DNA of 64,000 nt, taken from positions 58,539-122,538 of the forward strand of contig CAILKO010000035.1 in assembly GCA_903834835.1 (NCBI GenBank). The letters are read 5' to 3'. This document shows positions 52,035 to 62,243 of this stretch, piece after piece. Within the stretch, counting starts at the first letter, position 1. Every line of letters begins with the position of its first letter. Position numbers and translations under genes: made by a program. The stretch is from an uncultured Pseudomonadota bacterium. Its GTDB lineage: Bacteria; Pseudomonadota; Gammaproteobacteria; Burkholderiales; SG8-39. Below the pieces are notes generated by a model that was given only the letters and a program-made list of their open reading frames with translations, made no database searches and had not been told where the DNA came from.

Positions 52035-52469
52035 TTATCGGGGCGTCGCCACCGGCGTCACCAGCAGGCCGACCCGTACCTGCTCGCGCTGCAACTCGTC
52101 CATTACCTTGAGCACGATCTCGTAACGGAGCGACTTGTCCGCCGCAATGACGACAGCCAGCTCCGGCTGCTTCTCATGCAACGCGCGCACGGCGGGGGCG
52201 AGTTCCTCGCGCGAGATCCGGCGCTCCTCAAGCACAGCGCCGCGCGCATCGCGGGAACGCAATGAGATGCTCTGGTCCTCGCGAATCATTACTTCCAGCG
52301 GCGCGGACGGCGCATTGGATGCACGCGATACCGAGGGAAGGTCTATCACCCCCGGGGTCACGAGTGGCGCGGTCACCATGAAGATGATGAGCAGCACAAG
52401 CATCACGTCGATATAGGGCACGACATTGATATCGTGCATCGGCGTGCGCCGACGGTGTAGCGAGGCCAC
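52035..52469 (-). CDS. tolR: Biopolymer transport protein TolR
   Basis: 144 aa from GTG 52469, giving VASLHRRRTPMHDINVVPYIDVMLVLLIIFMVTAPL, the family start. The transmembrane Asp in VPYIDVMLVL carries protons. A small periplasmic domain follows (about 60-144). It is four bases after tolQ. Confidence 0.94.
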   Translation of the reverse strand: MASLHRRRTPMHDINVVPYIDVMLVLLIIFMVTAPLVTPGVIDLPSVSRASNAPSAPLEVMIREDQSISLRSRDARGAVLEERRISREELAPAVRALHEKQPELAVVIAADKSLRYEIVLKVMDELQREQVRVGLLVTPVATPR

Positions 52470-52473
52470 GCGC

Positions 52474-53169
52474 TCAGCCCTTGCCTGCCGCCACGGCGTG
52501 ACGGTGCAGAATGTTGGAGAACTCTTCCATGAAGCTTTCGAATCGGATCGCGAGCCGGTCGCTATCGTGCGAATACCGGTTGTAGGCGAGTACCGCGGGT
52601 ATCGCTGCAAACAGACCCAGCGCCGTGGCGATCAGTGCCTCTGCGATTCCGGGCGCCACCTGGGCAAGGGTTGCCTGTTGCACGTTGGCGAGACTACGGA
52701 AAGCATGCATGATGCCCCAGACGGTTCCGAAGAGACCTACATAGGGGCTGACCGAGCCGGTGGAGGCAAGAAATGCGAGATGCCGCTCGAGCGCATCCAT
52801 CTCGCGCTGAAAAGTGGCACGCATCGCCCTGCGGGCGCCGTCTACCATCGTTGAAGGGTCCGGCCGGCCCTGGCCGCGCAGTTTCTCGAACTCGCGAAAC
52901 CCCGCCTCGAAGATACGCTCCAGACTGCCGATGCCGTGGCGGTTGCCTACCGCGCCCTGGTAGAGCGTCTGCAGATCCTTTCCACTCCAGAACTCGCGCT
53001 CGAAAAGCTCGGTTTCGGCGCGCGCACGCCGGATAGCGAACCATTTCTGGAAGATGAACATCCACGACATGAACGACACAGCGAGCAGCAGCAGCAGCAC
53101 GACCTTCACGACGAAGCTCGCGTGCGCTACCAGGGTCCAGAGTTCCATGTCCGCGCTAGTGTTCATCAT
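52474..53169 (-). CDS. tolQ: Tol-Pal system protein TolQ
   Basis: 231 aa. MotA/TolQ/ExbB type with three membrane segments: about 12-37 (VAHASFVVKVVLLLLLAVSFMSWMF), 140-160 (SPYVGLFGTVWGIMHAF) and 175-197 (APGIAEALIATALGLFAAIPAVLAY). Together with TolR it forms the proton channel that drives TolA. A CAG/CTG-rich stretch codes the Leu run in segment one. Confidence 0.96.
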   Translation of the reverse strand: MMNTSADMELWTLVAHASFVVKVVLLLLLAVSFMSWMFIFQKWFAIRRARAETELFEREFWSGKDLQTLYQGAVGNRHGIGSLERIFEAGFREFEKLRGQGRPDPSTMVDGARRAMRATFQREMDALERHLAFLASTGSVSPYVGLFGTVWGIMHAFRSLANVQQATLAQVAPGIAEALIATALGLFAAIPAVLAYNRYSHDSDRLAIRFESFMEEFSNILHRHAVAAGKG

Positions 53170-53220
53170 CTCTTCCGTATCGTGTGCTCCCGCCGCGGCA
53201 CATTTGTCGCGACGGCTCCT

Positions 53221-53646
53221 TCAGCCGAGTACCCGCTTCAGATCGTCTGGCAGGCGTGAGGGTTTCATCGTTGCACGGCTTACGATCGCAAGGTCTATCC
53301 GGGCGTCAACCAGCAATTCGCCCGCGCGTTCAACGCGCTGAGCATACCCCAGGCTGGCGCGGCCGATATGCGCAACCGCGGCCGTCACGGTAAGCATCTC
53401 GTTCAGGCGCGCGGGCCTGAGGTAGCGTGCCGTCAGTTCGTGTACGACGATAAGCACCCCATGCGCCTCGCTCCAGGAGGCCAGATCAATGCCCCGGGCA
53501 TTCAAAAACTCGCTGCGCGCGCGTTCCATGAACGCGAGGTACTGCGCATGGAACACCACACCGCCCGCGTCCGTATCCTGATAGTAGACGCGCACCGGAA
53601 TGGAGAACCTCACACCGGCTTCCGCGCTGCCAGGCTGAGCGCTCAC
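53221..53646 (-). CDS. ybgC: Tol-Pal associated acyl-CoA thioesterase YbgC
   Basis: 141 aa from GTG 53646, overlapping the ruvB stop (GTGA). Hotdog fold: [32 protein letters not shown] carries the Asp of the active site ([11 protein letters not shown]). It hydrolyses short acyl-CoAs. It starts the ybgC-tolQRAB-pal-cpoB operon. Confidence 0.94.
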   Translation of the reverse strand: MSAQPGSAEAGVRFSIPVRVYYQDTDAGGVVFHAQYLAFMERARSEFLNARGIDLASWSEAHGVLIVVHELTARYLRPARLNEMLTVTAAVAHIGRASLGYAQRVERAGELLVDARIDLAIVSRATMKPSRLPDDLKRVLG

Positions 53647-54707
53647 CCGCCGGGCCGTCCTTCCAGACCGCTCGCCTGGCTGAGCAGGTCGTTCATCTGG
53701 GTCGGGACAACCAGTCCGAGATGACGATAGGCGAGCAGGGTCGCGACCCGTCCGCGCGGCGTGCGTTGCAGGTAGCCCTGCTGAATGAGATAGGGTTCGA
53801 GCACATCCTCGATGGTGTCGCGTTCCTCGCCGATCGCGGCGCAGAGGTTCTCCACGCCCACCGGTCCGCCGCCGAACTTCTCGATAACCGCGAGCATCAG
53901 CTTGCGGTCCATCACATCGAAGCCGAGGGTATCGACGTCGAGCATGCGCAATGCAGCGTCCGCAACTTCGCGCGAAATAACGCCGTCTGCCTTCACCTGC
54001 GCATAATCGCGCACCCGCCGCAGCAGGCGGTTCGCGATGCGCGGGGTGCCCCGCGAGCGGCGTGCGATCTCGAGCGCGCCCTCGTCGGCGAGCTCCACCT
54101 TGAGCAGACCGGCCGAGCGGCGCACGATCGCCGCAAGATCGCCTTCGTTATAGAACTCCAGTCGCGCAACAATGCCGAAGCGATCACGCAGCGGGTTGGT
54201 CAGCATGCCGGCGCGCGTCGTCGCACCGACAAGCGTGAACGGCTGCAGATCAAGTTTGATCGAGCGTGCAGCCGGCCCTTCCCCTATCATGATGTCGAGC
54301 TTGAAGTCTTCGAGCGCCGGGTAGAGGATCTCTTCGACCACAGGCGAGAGCCGGTGAATCTCGTCGATGAAGAGCACATCGTTCGCTTCCAGGTTGGTCA
54401 GCAGCGCTGCGAGGTCGCCCGCGCGCTCGAGCACCGGACCCGAGGTCTGGCGCATGTTCACGCCCATTTCACGAGCAACGATATGCGCGAGCGTGGTCTT
54501 GCCCAGACCCGGCGGTCCGAACAGCAGCACATGATCGAGGGCTTCCGAACGCGCGCGGGCCGCCTGGATGAATATCTCCAGCTGGCCACGCACCGCCTTC
54601 TGGCCGACGTAATCCGCGAGCGAAACCGGGCGCAGTGACCGCTCGAACTGCTCCTCCTGGGTGGAAGCCGGGGCGGCGGCGATCAATCTGTCGGTATGCA
54701 GGGACAT
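53643..54707 (-). CDS. ruvB: Holliday junction branch migration ATPase RuvB
   Basis: 354 aa. Walker [21 protein letters not shown], Walker [13 protein letters not shown], sensor 1 [10 protein letters not shown] and the winged-helix end [35 protein letters not shown]. RuvB hexamers pump DNA through the RuvA-bound junction. It overlaps ybgC and lies two bases after ruvA. Confidence 0.97.
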   Translation of the reverse strand: MSLHTDRLIAAAPASTQEEQFERSLRPVSLADYVGQKAVRGQLEIFIQAARARSEALDHVLLFGPPGLGKTTLAHIVAREMGVNMRQTSGPVLERAGDLAALLTNLEANDVLFIDEIHRLSPVVEEILYPALEDFKLDIMIGEGPAARSIKLDLQPFTLVGATTRAGMLTNPLRDRFGIVARLEFYNEGDLAAIVRRSAGLLKVELADEGALEIARRSRGTPRIANRLLRRVRDYAQVKADGVISREVADAALRMLDVDTLGFDVMDRKLMLAVIEKFGGGPVGVENLCAAIGEERDTIEDVLEPYLIQQGYLQRTPRGRVATLLAYRHLGLVVPTQMNDLLSQASGLEGRPGG

Positions 54708-54709
54708 AT

Positions 54710-55285
54710 TCAGCGCGCCAGAACCTTGAGGGCGGCGCGGATGCCCTCGCTTACCGCGACACCTTCAGGCAGCGTGCGAACCGCAGCGAGGGCTTCCTTC
54801 TCGCTATATCCGAGCCCGATCAAGGCATGCAGTACATCTGCCGAACTGCCGGCCGCAGCGGCTGGTCCGGCGCCCGGCAGTGCTTCCGCGAGCTTTCCCT
54901 TCAGCTCCAGCAGCAATCGCTCGGCAGTCTTCTTGCCGATCCCCGGGATCCGCGTCAGGCGCGACGCCTCCTGGAGCGCGACCGCTTGGGCAAGCTCGGC
55001 CACCGACATCCCCGAAAGCAGGGACAGCGCGGTACGCGCGCCTATCCCGGAAATCTTGATAAGCAGGCGGAAGGCGCCGCGCTCGTCCTCGGTGCCGAAA
55101 CCGAACAATATGTGCGCATCCTCGCGCACCACGAGATGCGTATGCAGCACGGCGGATTCGCCGACCGCAGGCAGCTCGTAGAAGGTGCTCATCGGTACGT
55201 CCACCTCGTAGGCGATACCGCCCACATCGAGCAGCACCTGCGGCGGCTGTTTGGCAATCAGGCGCCCGGAAAGGCGGCCGATCAT
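54710..55285 (-). CDS. ruvA: Holliday junction protein RuvA
   Basis: 191 aa from ATG 55285. N-terminal OB fold [31 protein letters not shown], helix-hairpin-helix motifs [16 protein letters not shown] and [19 protein letters not shown], and the C-terminal domain that contacts RuvB ([23 protein letters not shown]). It overlaps ruvC by four bases (ATGA). Confidence 0.96.
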   Translation of the reverse strand: MIGRLSGRLIAKQPPQVLLDVGGIAYEVDVPMSTFYELPAVGESAVLHTHLVVREDAHILFGFGTEDERGAFRLLIKISGIGARTALSLLSGMSVAELAQAVALQEASRLTRIPGIGKKTAERLLLELKGKLAEALPGAGPAAAAGSSADVLHALIGLGYSEKEALAAVRTLPEGVAVSEGIRAALKVLAR

Positions 55286-55818
55286 ACGAGCCTGCCCCTC
55301 TTGACGCTGAAGCCGAGGGTGGACAGCGCACCGAGCTTGCCGCCGTGCGCGTGGCATACCGCGCAGGCAAGCGCGTCCGCCGCGTCGGGGCTGGGCGTTC
55401 CGGGCAGCCCGAGAATACGACGCACCATGTCCTGCACCTGTTCCTTCTTGGCGTGGCCGTTGCCAACCACGGACTGTTTTACCTGCAGGGCAGTGTACTC
55501 GGCGACCGCAAGCCCGGCGAGCACCGCTGCGCAGATTGCCGTGCCTCGCGCCTGACCGAGCGCGAGGGTCGATTGCGGGTTCACGTTGACGAAGACCTTT
55601 TCGATCGCAGCCTCGCGCGGCGCCGTCTCCCTGATCACTTCTGCGAGCCCGTCCAGGATGGCTTTCAGGCGCGCCGCGGTGGACTCCTCCGCGTTGCTGC
55701 GCACGGTGCCGCTCGTCACGTAGCGCAGCCTCGCGCCCGCTTCCACCACGCCGAACCCGGTGATGCGCAGGCCCGGATCGATGCCGATGATTCTGAAAGC
55801 CGGTCGATCAGCGCTCAA
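55282..55818 (-). CDS. ruvC: Crossover junction endonuclease RuvC
   Basis: 178 aa from TTG 55818, with GAGG upstream; no ATG fits the family start. Catalytic acids: Asp in [16 protein letters not shown], Glu in [11 protein letters not shown], and Asp in [16 protein letters not shown]. It cuts Holliday junctions symmetrically. The order yebC-ruvC-ruvA-ruvB is conserved in proteobacteria. Confidence 0.96.
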   Translation of the reverse strand: MSADRPAFRIIGIDPGLRITGFGVVEAGARLRYVTSGTVRSNAEESTAARLKAILDGLAEVIRETAPREAAIEKVFVNVNPQSTLALGQARGTAICAAVLAGLAVAEYTALQVKQSVVGNGHAKKEQVQDMVRRILGLPGTPSPDAADALACAVCHAHGGKLGALSTLGFSVKRGRLV

Positions 55819-55833
55819 AATCCGGCCTCGAAA

Positions 55834-56562
55834 TCAGGATTCGTCCAGCACCGCGCTGGTGTAGACCTCCTGCACATCGTCCAGTCCTTCGAGCGCGTCG
55901 ATGAGGCGGCGCATCTTTGCGGCATCGTCATCAGACAGCACCGTTTCGTTGACCGGCTTCATGGTGATCTCGGCAAGTTCCGGCTTCAGCCCCGCCTTCT
56001 GCAGCGCGTCCTGCACCGCCGCAAAATCAGGCGGGGCGCAGATAACCTCGATCGAACCGTCTTCGTTCGCGATCACGTCTTCAGCCCCTGCGTCGAGAGC
56101 GGCCTCCATGACCTTGTCCTCTGACAGTCCCGGTGCAAACAGGAACAGGCCGCAGTGCTTGAAGAGAAAGACCACGGACCCGTCCGAGCCGAGGTTGCCG
56201 CCGTGCTTGCTGAAGGCGTGGCGGACTTCCGCCACCGTGCGGATGCGGTTGTCCGTCATGCAGTCGACAATCACCGCCGCCCCTGCCACGCCGTAGCCCT
56301 CGTAGCGGATTTCCTCGTAGGTGACGCCATCCAGTTCGCCGGTGCCGCGCTGGATGGCGCGCTTGATGTTATCTCCCGGCATGTTCTCGGCGCGCGCCTT
56401 CTCAAGGGCCAGGCGCAGACGCGGATTGGAATCGGCATCACCGCCCCCCAGGCGCGAGGCCACCGTGATTTCCTTGATCAGCTTGGTGAAGACCTTGCCG
56501 CGCTTCACATCCTGGCGACCCTTGCGGTGCTGGATGTTGGCCCATTTGCTATGACCGGCCAT
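55834..56562 (-). CDS. yebC: YebC/PmpR family protein
   Basis: 242 aa from ATG 56562. [32 protein letters not shown] is the invariant start, followed by [22 protein letters not shown] and [19 protein letters not shown]. Members regulate quorum sensing or transcription, and recent work on the family links some of them to relieving ribosome stalls. Divergent from the HerA-like gene. Confidence 0.96.
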   Translation of the reverse strand: MAGHSKWANIQHRKGRQDVKRGKVFTKLIKEITVASRLGGGDADSNPRLRLALEKARAENMPGDNIKRAIQRGTGELDGVTYEEIRYEGYGVAGAAVIVDCMTDNRIRTVAEVRHAFSKHGGNLGSDGSVVFLFKHCGLFLFAPGLSEDKVMEAALDAGAEDVIANEDGSIEVICAPPDFAAVQDALQKAGLKPELAEITMKPVNETVLSDDDAAKMRRLIDALEGLDDVQEVYTSAVLDES

Positions 56563-56611
56563 GGCTGGATAATGTGGACACTTTGATGTTGGGACCCGGG
56601 ATTTTACCGCC

Positions 56612-58147
56612 ATGACCTCTGTTGCGCCCCTGCTTGTCGCCCAATCAGGCACCACCCAGCTCCATCTGCTCCCAGCTCTGGCCAATCGTCACGGGCTGAT
56701 CACCGGCGCCACGGGCACCGGCAAGACCGTGACGCTGCAGACGCTTGCTCAAGGCTTTTCCGGGATCGGCGTACCCGTCTTCATGGCAGACGTGAAAGGC
56801 GATCTTGCCGGCATCGGGGCTCCCGGCGGCGAAAGCGCGAAGGTCGCCGAGCGACTGAAGCAACTCGGGATCGAACCCCGCTGGGCGCCCTGCCCGGTGG
56901 TTTTCTGGGACGTGTACGGCAGCAAGGGGCATCCGGTGCGCGCCACCGTCTCGGACCTCGGGCCCCTGCTCCTTGCGCGAATGCTCGACCTGAATCCGAC
57001 TCAGGAAAGTGTGCTCGCCCTGGTATTCAAGATCGCGGACGACGAAGGACTGCTGCTGCTCGATCTGAAGGACCTGCGCGCGATGCTGCAGTACGTCGGC
57101 GACAATGCCGCGCGCTTCAAGACAGAGTACGGCAACGTTTCCACCGCCTCGATTGGTGCGATCCAGCGCGGCCTGCTCGCGTTGGAGAGCCAGGGCGCGG
57201 ACCGCTTCTTCGGCGAGCCCATGCTCGACATCTCTGACCTCATGCGTGTGGACCGCGACGGCCGGGGCGTCGTAAATCTCTTTGCCGCAGACTCCCTGAT
57301 GGCCTCACCCAAGCTTTATTCCAGCTTTCTGCTCTGGATGCTGGCGGAACTCTTCGAGCAACTCCCGGAGGCGGGTGACCTGGAGAAGCCCAAGCTCGTG
57401 TTCTTCTTCGATGAAGCTCACCTGCTCTTCGACGAAGCGCCCAAGGCGCTGCTAGATAAAATCGAGCAGGTGGTGCGCCTCATTCGCTCAAAGGGCGTCG
57501 GCGTGTACTTCGTCTCCCAGAATCCGCTCGATCTCCCGGAATCCGTACTCGGCCAGCTCGGCAACCGGGTGCAGCACGCGCTGCGTGCATTCACGCCCAG
57601 GGACCAGAAGGCGGTGAAGGCCGCAGCCGATACGCTGCGACCCAACCCGGCCTTCGACGCGGGCGCGGCGATCACCGAACTCGGCGTGGGCGAAGCGCTG
57701 GTGTCGATGCTGGACGAAAAGGGACGCCCGCTTCCGGTCGAACGCGCCTACATCGTGCCGCCGGCGAGTCGTCTCGGCCCGCTCTCGGACGCCGAGCGCA
57801 GAGATGCCATCCTGAATTCCGCACTACAGGGCCGCTACGACCAGGCACTCGATCGCGAATCCGCCTATGAACGCCTTCGGGGTGCTCCTGTCCAACCGGC
57901 TGCAGGCACAGCACCACGCCAAGGATCTCCGACATCAACACCCGCCTCGGACAACGCGGCGCCCGCGGGCGCGGTTGCGGGCGGACTCGCGGAAATTCTT
58001 TTTGGCCGGACCGGACCACGCGGCGGCCACCAGCCCGGAATCGTGGACGCTGTCGTAAAAAGTGCCGCGCGTGCCGTCGGCTCGGAACTCGGCCGCCAGG
58101 TGCTGCGCGGCGTCCTCGGCTCCATCCTTGGCGGAAGACGCCGCTAG
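56612..58147 (+). CDS. HerA-like ATPase, DUF853 (YjgR) family
   Basis: 511 aa. Walker [19 protein letters not shown] (30-47), [15 protein letters not shown], then the acidic Walker [18 protein letters not shown] (about 256-272). [37 protein letters not shown] is typical of the YjgR group. A Pro/Ala-rich C-terminal end is less conserved. HerA-like translocases act on DNA, but this subgroup has no settled role. It is followed 12 bases on by an SDR. Confidence 0.88.
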   Translation: MTSVAPLLVAQSGTTQLHLLPALANRHGLITGATGTGKTVTLQTLAQGFSGIGVPVFMADVKGDLAGIGAPGGESAKVAERLKQLGIEPRWAPCPVVFWDVYGSKGHPVRATVSDLGPLLLARMLDLNPTQESVLALVFKIADDEGLLLLDLKDLRAMLQYVGDNAARFKTEYGNVSTASIGAIQRGLLALESQGADRFFGEPMLDISDLMRVDRDGRGVVNLFAADSLMASPKLYSSFLLWMLAELFEQLPEAGDLEKPKLVFFFDEAHLLFDEAPKALLDKIEQVVRLIRSKGVGVYFVSQNPLDLPESVLGQLGNRVQHALRAFTPRDQKAVKAAADTLRPNPAFDAGAAITELGVGEALVSMLDEKGRPLPVERAYIVPPASRLGPLSDAERRDAILNSALQGRYDQALDRESAYERLRGAPVQPAAGTAPRQGSPTSTPASDNAAPAGAVAGGLAEILFGRTGPRGGHQPGIVDAVVKSAARAVGSELGRQVLRGVLGSILGGRRR

Positions 58148-58159
58148 AAAGTTACCCGC

Positions 58160-58939
58160 ATGGATCTCGGAATACGCGGCAGGGCCGCACTCGTCTGCGC
58201 ATCGTCCAAGGGTCTCGGCCGCGCCTGCGCGAACGCGCTCGCTGACGAAGGTGTGAACCTTGTCCTGACCGCGCGCGGCGAGCCTGATCTGGAAATAGCC
58301 GCGACGGAAATCCGTGCGCGCTATGGTGTCACCGTAACGGCCGTCGTCTGCGACATCACCACCGAGAGTGGCCGAGCGCAAGCGCTTGCCGCCTGCCCCG
58401 CGCCCGACATCCTGATTACCAACGCAGGTGGCCCGCCGTTTGGCGACTTTCGGGACTGGACCCGGGACGACTGGATCCGCGCGATCGATGCCAACATGCT
58501 CACGCCGATCGCGCTTATCAAAGCCACGCTCGATGGCATGATTGCGCGCCGGTTCGGGCGCATCGTCAACATTACCTCCGCCGCAGTGAAGGCGCCGATA
58601 CCGGAGATCGGCCTGTCCAACGGCGCGCGAACAGGCCTCACCGGCTTCATCGCCGGACTCTCGCGCCAGGTGGCCGAGCACAACGTGATCATCAATAACC
58701 TTCTCCCCGGGCACTTCCTCACCGAACGGCTGCAGGCAAACAACGTGCACAACGCCGCCGCTGCGGGGCTCCCGCTCGAGGTCTACCTGGAGAATCTTCA
58801 CCGCGCAAACCCCACGCGGCGTTTTGGCCGACCCGAGGAATTCGGCCGCTACTGCGCATTCATGTGCAGCGTGCACGCCGGCTACATCGTCGGTCAGAAC
58901 CTGCTTCACGACGGCGGGAAGTTCGGCGGCACGTTCTAG
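58160..58939 (+). CDS. Atypical short-chain dehydrogenase (3-ketoacyl-ACP-reductase-like)
   Basis: 259 aa. The nucleotide site reads ALVCASSKGLGRACANAL (Ser-Ser instead of Gly in TGxxxGxG), followed by LITNAGGPPFGDF. Ser140 is kept (IVNITSAAV), but Ser153 and Arg157 in GLSNGARTGLTGF stand where Tyr and Lys should be. This matches the known BKR-like SDR subgroup that lacks the tetrad. The chemistry is therefore unclear. It may be a non-canonical reductase or a ligand binder. Confidence 0.85.
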   Translation: MDLGIRGRAALVCASSKGLGRACANALADEGVNLVLTARGEPDLEIAATEIRARYGVTVTAVVCDITTESGRAQALAACPAPDILITNAGGPPFGDFRDWTRDDWIRAIDANMLTPIALIKATLDGMIARRFGRIVNITSAAVKAPIPEIGLSNGARTGLTGFIAGLSRQVAEHNVIINNLLPGHFLTERLQANNVHNAAAAGLPLEVYLENLHRANPTRRFGRPEEFGRYCAFMCSVHAGYIVGQNLLHDGGKFGGTF

Positions 58940-58955
58940 GGCAGTGTTTGCAGCG

Positions 58956-59001
58956 CCCCACGGAACGATAGTAACATTTACGTTACTATAGTTCCGTGGG
59001 G
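58956..59001. repeat. Inverted repeat, copy 3 of the shared-core hairpin family
   Basis: The left arm 58956-58975 (CCCCACGGAACGATAGTAAC) and the right arm 58982-59001 (GTTACTATAGTTCCGTGGGG) pair at 19 of 20 positions around the spacer ATTTAC; the single mismatch is G/A at position 9 from the inside. The inner TAGTAAC/GTTACTA equals the other two sites. It lies between the SDR stop and the next gene, 16 bases past the stop. Confidence 0.95.
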
Positions 59002-59085
59002 ATCCGAATTTCGCCCCCTTGCGGTGGCCGCTGGAAATTCGCGTACCATTCCCTCGATACGCACACACCTCAGACCGGGACCGAA

Positions 59086-59394
59086 ATGAGCGGAAGCGCA
59101 CCAGCACAGTCAGCCACAGGCGAGGCCCCGACAGCAGCTGAAATTACCCGGGAAATCGCGCTCAAGATCTACATCGGCCTCGCGGGACAGACCTACTCCT
59201 ACACCGATTCCGACAGCGCCGAGCGCAAGCGCCCTGCGCCCAAACAGCTCGCCCTGATGAGCTTCAAGCTCGCGGAGGCTTTCCAGCAGGCCGACGCCGA
59301 AGTGAACGCAACCGCCCTCGCTATCGAGCGCGCGCGCAATACCTTCAAGGCCGAAGATCTGGACCTCGCGAGCCTCCATCAGCCGAAGAGCTGA
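59086..59394 (+). CDS. Small hypothetical protein, 102 aa
   Basis: ATG 59086 is preceded by a weak GGGA; a longer frame runs to 58996 within the hairpin region. The sequence MSGSAPAQSATGEAPTAAEI leads to an amphipathic helix (ITREIALKIYIGLAGQTYSYTDSDSAERKRPAPKQLALMSFKLAEAFQQADAEVNATALAIERARNTF). The KIYIGLAGQ segment could be a short beta element. No known domain is recognised. Codon use supports it. Confidence 0.65.
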   Translation: MSGSAPAQSATGEAPTAAEITREIALKIYIGLAGQTYSYTDSDSAERKRPAPKQLALMSFKLAEAFQQADAEVNATALAIERARNTFKAEDLDLASLHQPKS

Positions 59395-59409
59395 GCGGCC
59401 CGCTCCCGC

Positions 59410-60789
59410 TCACGCCGCTGATTTGACCTCGGCAGACACGCCAAGCCCAAGCTCTGCGCGCATCGAGTTCTCCATTTCCCGACGGAAACGTGCGGCTTCG
59501 CCATCCATCTCGGAGACGTCGTCCCAGGTGACTACCGTGCCGCGGGAGATGTCTCGCTTCAGCGTGACGCCGTGGGCGAGGCCGATCGGCAGCGCCCGCT
59601 TTCCGAGCGAATCCGAAGCAGGCATCAGACGGCCGAACACCGTATAGCCGCCCTCACCATCTAGCCTCTCGCCCTGCCTCAGGGCGCGCTTTGCCACGGC
59701 GACCGCATCCGCGCGAAAACCTGTCGCGCAGCCCGTAGACTCGCCGCGCAGACCGACCGATGCAACCGAGATCCCGAGCTCAAGGCCGATCAGGTGGTAG
59801 GGCTTGTACATCGCGCTGTAGTTGCCGCTTTCGTCGGTAATCAACCCGTACTCCTTGAAGCAGCGCCGCACGTAGTCGCTGTCGCCGGCGAAGGTCACGT
59901 ACACGCCCCAGCGCAGGTCACGGAACACGGGGCCCGAATCGCGCTGCAGGCTGGATATCACCTCCACCTGCCCCCGGTGGTGCAGCAAACCGCCCTCGGC
60001 ACGCGGCCTGAGCAGCTGGGGCAGTTCATCCGCCCCGCAGGGCGGAAAGCCCAGCCCGTCGGGCGAAGGCGTGAGTCCGGTCGCATTCGACACTGCGGTC
60101 ATCTCGATCGCAGACTTGGTCCCGTCCAGGAATGAATTGAACATCTGAGGATTGAAATCGCCCTTGGCAACCATTTCCGGCGTGAATCCGTAGTGGCCCC
60201 AGACGGTATCGGGCGTGGACTCGTGATAGCCAGGCAGATATTTTGTGCCCTTGCCGGCCGCGACCACCTCGAAGCCCGAGGTACGCGCCCAGTCGACCAT
60301 TTCGCAGATCAGCGCGGGCTGGTCGCCGTAGGCCAGAGAGTAGACGATGCCTGCCCTGGCTGCGCGTTGCGCGAGGAGCGGACCCGCGAGCGCATCCGCC
60401 TCCACGTTGACCATGACGATGTGCTTGCGATACTCGCAGCAGAGCAGCACATGCCGGATCCCTGCCGCAGGGCTGCCCGTCGCATCCACGACGACATCGA
60501 CGAAATCGCTGGCGATCGTGCGGGCCGCGTCGTCCGTCACCAGCGTGGTCCCGAGCCTGTGCGCCTCCTCCAGGCTTCCTGCAGCGAGCGCCTCCGGCTT
60601 CCAGCCCACGCGTGCGCAGGCTTCGCGTGCACGCGCCGGGGCGAGATCGACGATCGCAACGATATGCAGCCCGGCAGTGCGACGCGCCTGCGACAGGAAC
60701 ATGGAGCCGAATTTTCCGGCGCCAATCAAGGCCACGCGCAGAGGCTTGCCCTCCCGGGCGCGACGGTTCAGCAGGGCGTAGAGATTCAT
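59410..60789 (-). CDS. NAD(P)-dependent oxidoreductase with C-terminal SAF domain
   Basis: 459 aa from ATG 60789. N-terminal Rossmann domain: LRVALIGAGKFGSMFLSQARRTAGLHIVAIVDLA (17-50), as in homoserine-dehydrogenase-like proteins. VDVVVDATGSPAAG and IVMVNVEADALAGP follow. The last ~90 residues (GLAHGVTLKRDISRGTVVTWDDVSE) form a SAF domain, which binds sugar acids or similar ligands. The family is found in sugar- or polyol-type catabolism. The substrate is unknown. Convergent with the small hypothetical gene. Confidence 0.8.
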   Translation of the reverse strand: MNLYALLNRRAREGKPLRVALIGAGKFGSMFLSQARRTAGLHIVAIVDLAPARAREACARVGWKPEALAAGSLEEAHRLGTTLVTDDAARTIASDFVDVVVDATGSPAAGIRHVLLCCEYRKHIVMVNVEADALAGPLLAQRAARAGIVYSLAYGDQPALICEMVDWARTSGFEVVAAGKGTKYLPGYHESTPDTVWGHYGFTPEMVAKGDFNPQMFNSFLDGTKSAIEMTAVSNATGLTPSPDGLGFPPCGADELPQLLRPRAEGGLLHHRGQVEVISSLQRDSGPVFRDLRWGVYVTFAGDSDYVRRCFKEYGLITDESGNYSAMYKPYHLIGLELGISVASVGLRGESTGCATGFRADAVAVAKRALRQGERLDGEGGYTVFGRLMPASDSLGKRALPIGLAHGVTLKRDISRGTVVTWDDVSEMDGEAARFRREMENSMRAELGLGVSAEVKSAA

Positions 60790-60973
60790 GGGCGTCACTC
60801 GCGAAGACGGGTACGAAGGGAGCGGCGACTTTACCCCATCGCCCGGGCAGGTGCATCCCGGCGGGCTACCGGGCAAAATCCCGGGTCGCAAAGGAGCAAT
60901 TCATCCTCACCGACAGACCTTCAGTCGCGGTACCGACCGGAAACGCCGACGCAACCCGCGGCGCGCGCCTCCG

Positions 60974-62182
60974 ATGAACAGCGCGCGCACGTTCTGGGGC
61001 CTGGTCATCTCATCGGCCGCGATCATCGCGGTCACCATGGGAATGCGCCAGTCGATCGGCCTGTTTGTTTCGCCGATCAATTCCGCGACCGGGCTGGGCA
61101 TCGTCGCGATCAGCTTTGCGCTTGCGATAGGCCAGTTCGTCTGGGGTGCCGTACAACCTTTGTTCGGCATGCTCGCCGACCGCTACGGCACCTACCGGGT
61201 GCTGGTTGCGGGCGCCGTCCTGATCGCAGTCAGCCTTTGCGCAACGCCGCTGGTAAGTTCCGGCATCGGACTCATTCTCGTGCTGGGCGTGCTGCGTGAA
61301 GCCGGTGCCGGCGCGGGCACCTTCGCCATATTGTTCGGCGCGATCGCCCGGCGCCTGCCCCCGGAACGCCGGTCCTTCGCCTCGGGATTCATCAACGCCG
61401 GGGGGTCCTTCGGCCAATTCGCTGTCGCGCCGGTCGTGCAAGCGATCATCATCGGCTCGGGTTGGATCACCGCCATGCTGGCACTGGCGGTCGCTGCGCT
61501 GGGAACCGTCATCCTTGCCCTTCCGTTGCGTGAGACCCGCGCCGCGCGCTCAGCGGCGAGCGCGCCCTCGGGCCCGCCGCTTGCCGAGCAACTCCGGCGG
61601 GCGTTCTCCGACCGCAGCTATCTCCTGCTGCACGCGGGCTTCTTCACGTGCGGCTTCCACCTCGCCTTCCTGATCACACACCTGCCGGGAGAAGTGAGCC
61701 TGTGCGGCCTCCCGGCGACGGTTGCGGCGAGCTCGATTTCGATCATCGGACTTGCGAACATTCCCGGCAGCATCGGCGCAGGGTGGCTGGGCCAGTACCA
61801 GCGGATGAAAATGATCCTCTTCTGGATGTACGGATTTCGCGCGCTGACGGTAGCGGCGTATCTGCTCGCGCCGAAGACCCCGCTGACGTTCTACGTCTTC
61901 TCGGTCGCGATCGGGCTCACCTGGCTCGCCACCGTGCCGCCGACTGCCGGACTGGTCGGAAAGCTGTTCGGGCCGCGCCATCTCGCAACACTGTTCGGAC
62001 TGACTCTCCTCAGCCACCAGATCGGCGGATTCCTCGGTGCATGGTTGGGCGGCCTCAGCTTCGAGGCGAGCGGCAACTACCTATGGATGTGGTACGCGGA
62101 TATCGCTCTCGCTACAGCGGCTGCGTTGGTAAACCTTCCCATCCGGGAGACGCATCCGCGGCTTGACCCGGCACATGGGTAA
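60974..62182 (+). CDS. MFS transporter
   Basis: 402 aa from ATG 60974, without a clear ribosome site; the frame is open further upstream. Twelve hydrophobic segments. The loop 2-3 motif FGMLADRYGTYRVLV (about 64-78) and RGPRHLATLFGLTLLSHQIGGFLGAWLGG-like segments near 345-375 are typical. It has the oxalate/formate-type NPIxxG-like pattern MRQSIGLFVSPINSATG in helix 1-2. It likely moves organic acids. It is divergent from the SAF-domain gene and convergent with the Bug gene. Confidence 0.86.
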   Translation: MNSARTFWGLVISSAAIIAVTMGMRQSIGLFVSPINSATGLGIVAISFALAIGQFVWGAVQPLFGMLADRYGTYRVLVAGAVLIAVSLCATPLVSSGIGLILVLGVLREAGAGAGTFAILFGAIARRLPPERRSFASGFINAGGSFGQFAVAPVVQAIIIGSGWITAMLALAVAALGTVILALPLRETRAARSAASAPSGPPLAEQLRRAFSDRSYLLLHAGFFTCGFHLAFLITHLPGEVSLCGLPATVAASSISIIGLANIPGSIGAGWLGQYQRMKMILFWMYGFRALTVAAYLLAPKTPLTFYVFSVAIGLTWLATVPPTAGLVGKLFGPRHLATLFGLTLLSHQIGGFLGAWLGGLSFEASGNYLWMWYADIALATAAALVNLPIRETHPRLDPAHG

Positions 62183-62243
62183 CCGGATTCGAGCGCGAAT
62201 CCGGTTCTCATTCCATGAATCAGACTACCAATGCCGGTGATGA

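Noticed and set aside
53080..53100. Trinucleotide repeat GCA/CAG
   Set aside because: It codes the Leu run of the first TolQ membrane helix and is explained by coding.
57935..59107. Minus-strand ORF of 390 aa
   Set aside because: It crosses the end of the HerA-like gene, the SDR and the third hairpin. The composition is that of a shadow frame.
60193..61299. Plus-strand ORF of 368 aa
   Set aside because: It is antisense to the SAF-domain gene and out of frame with the MFS gene. No domain is visible.
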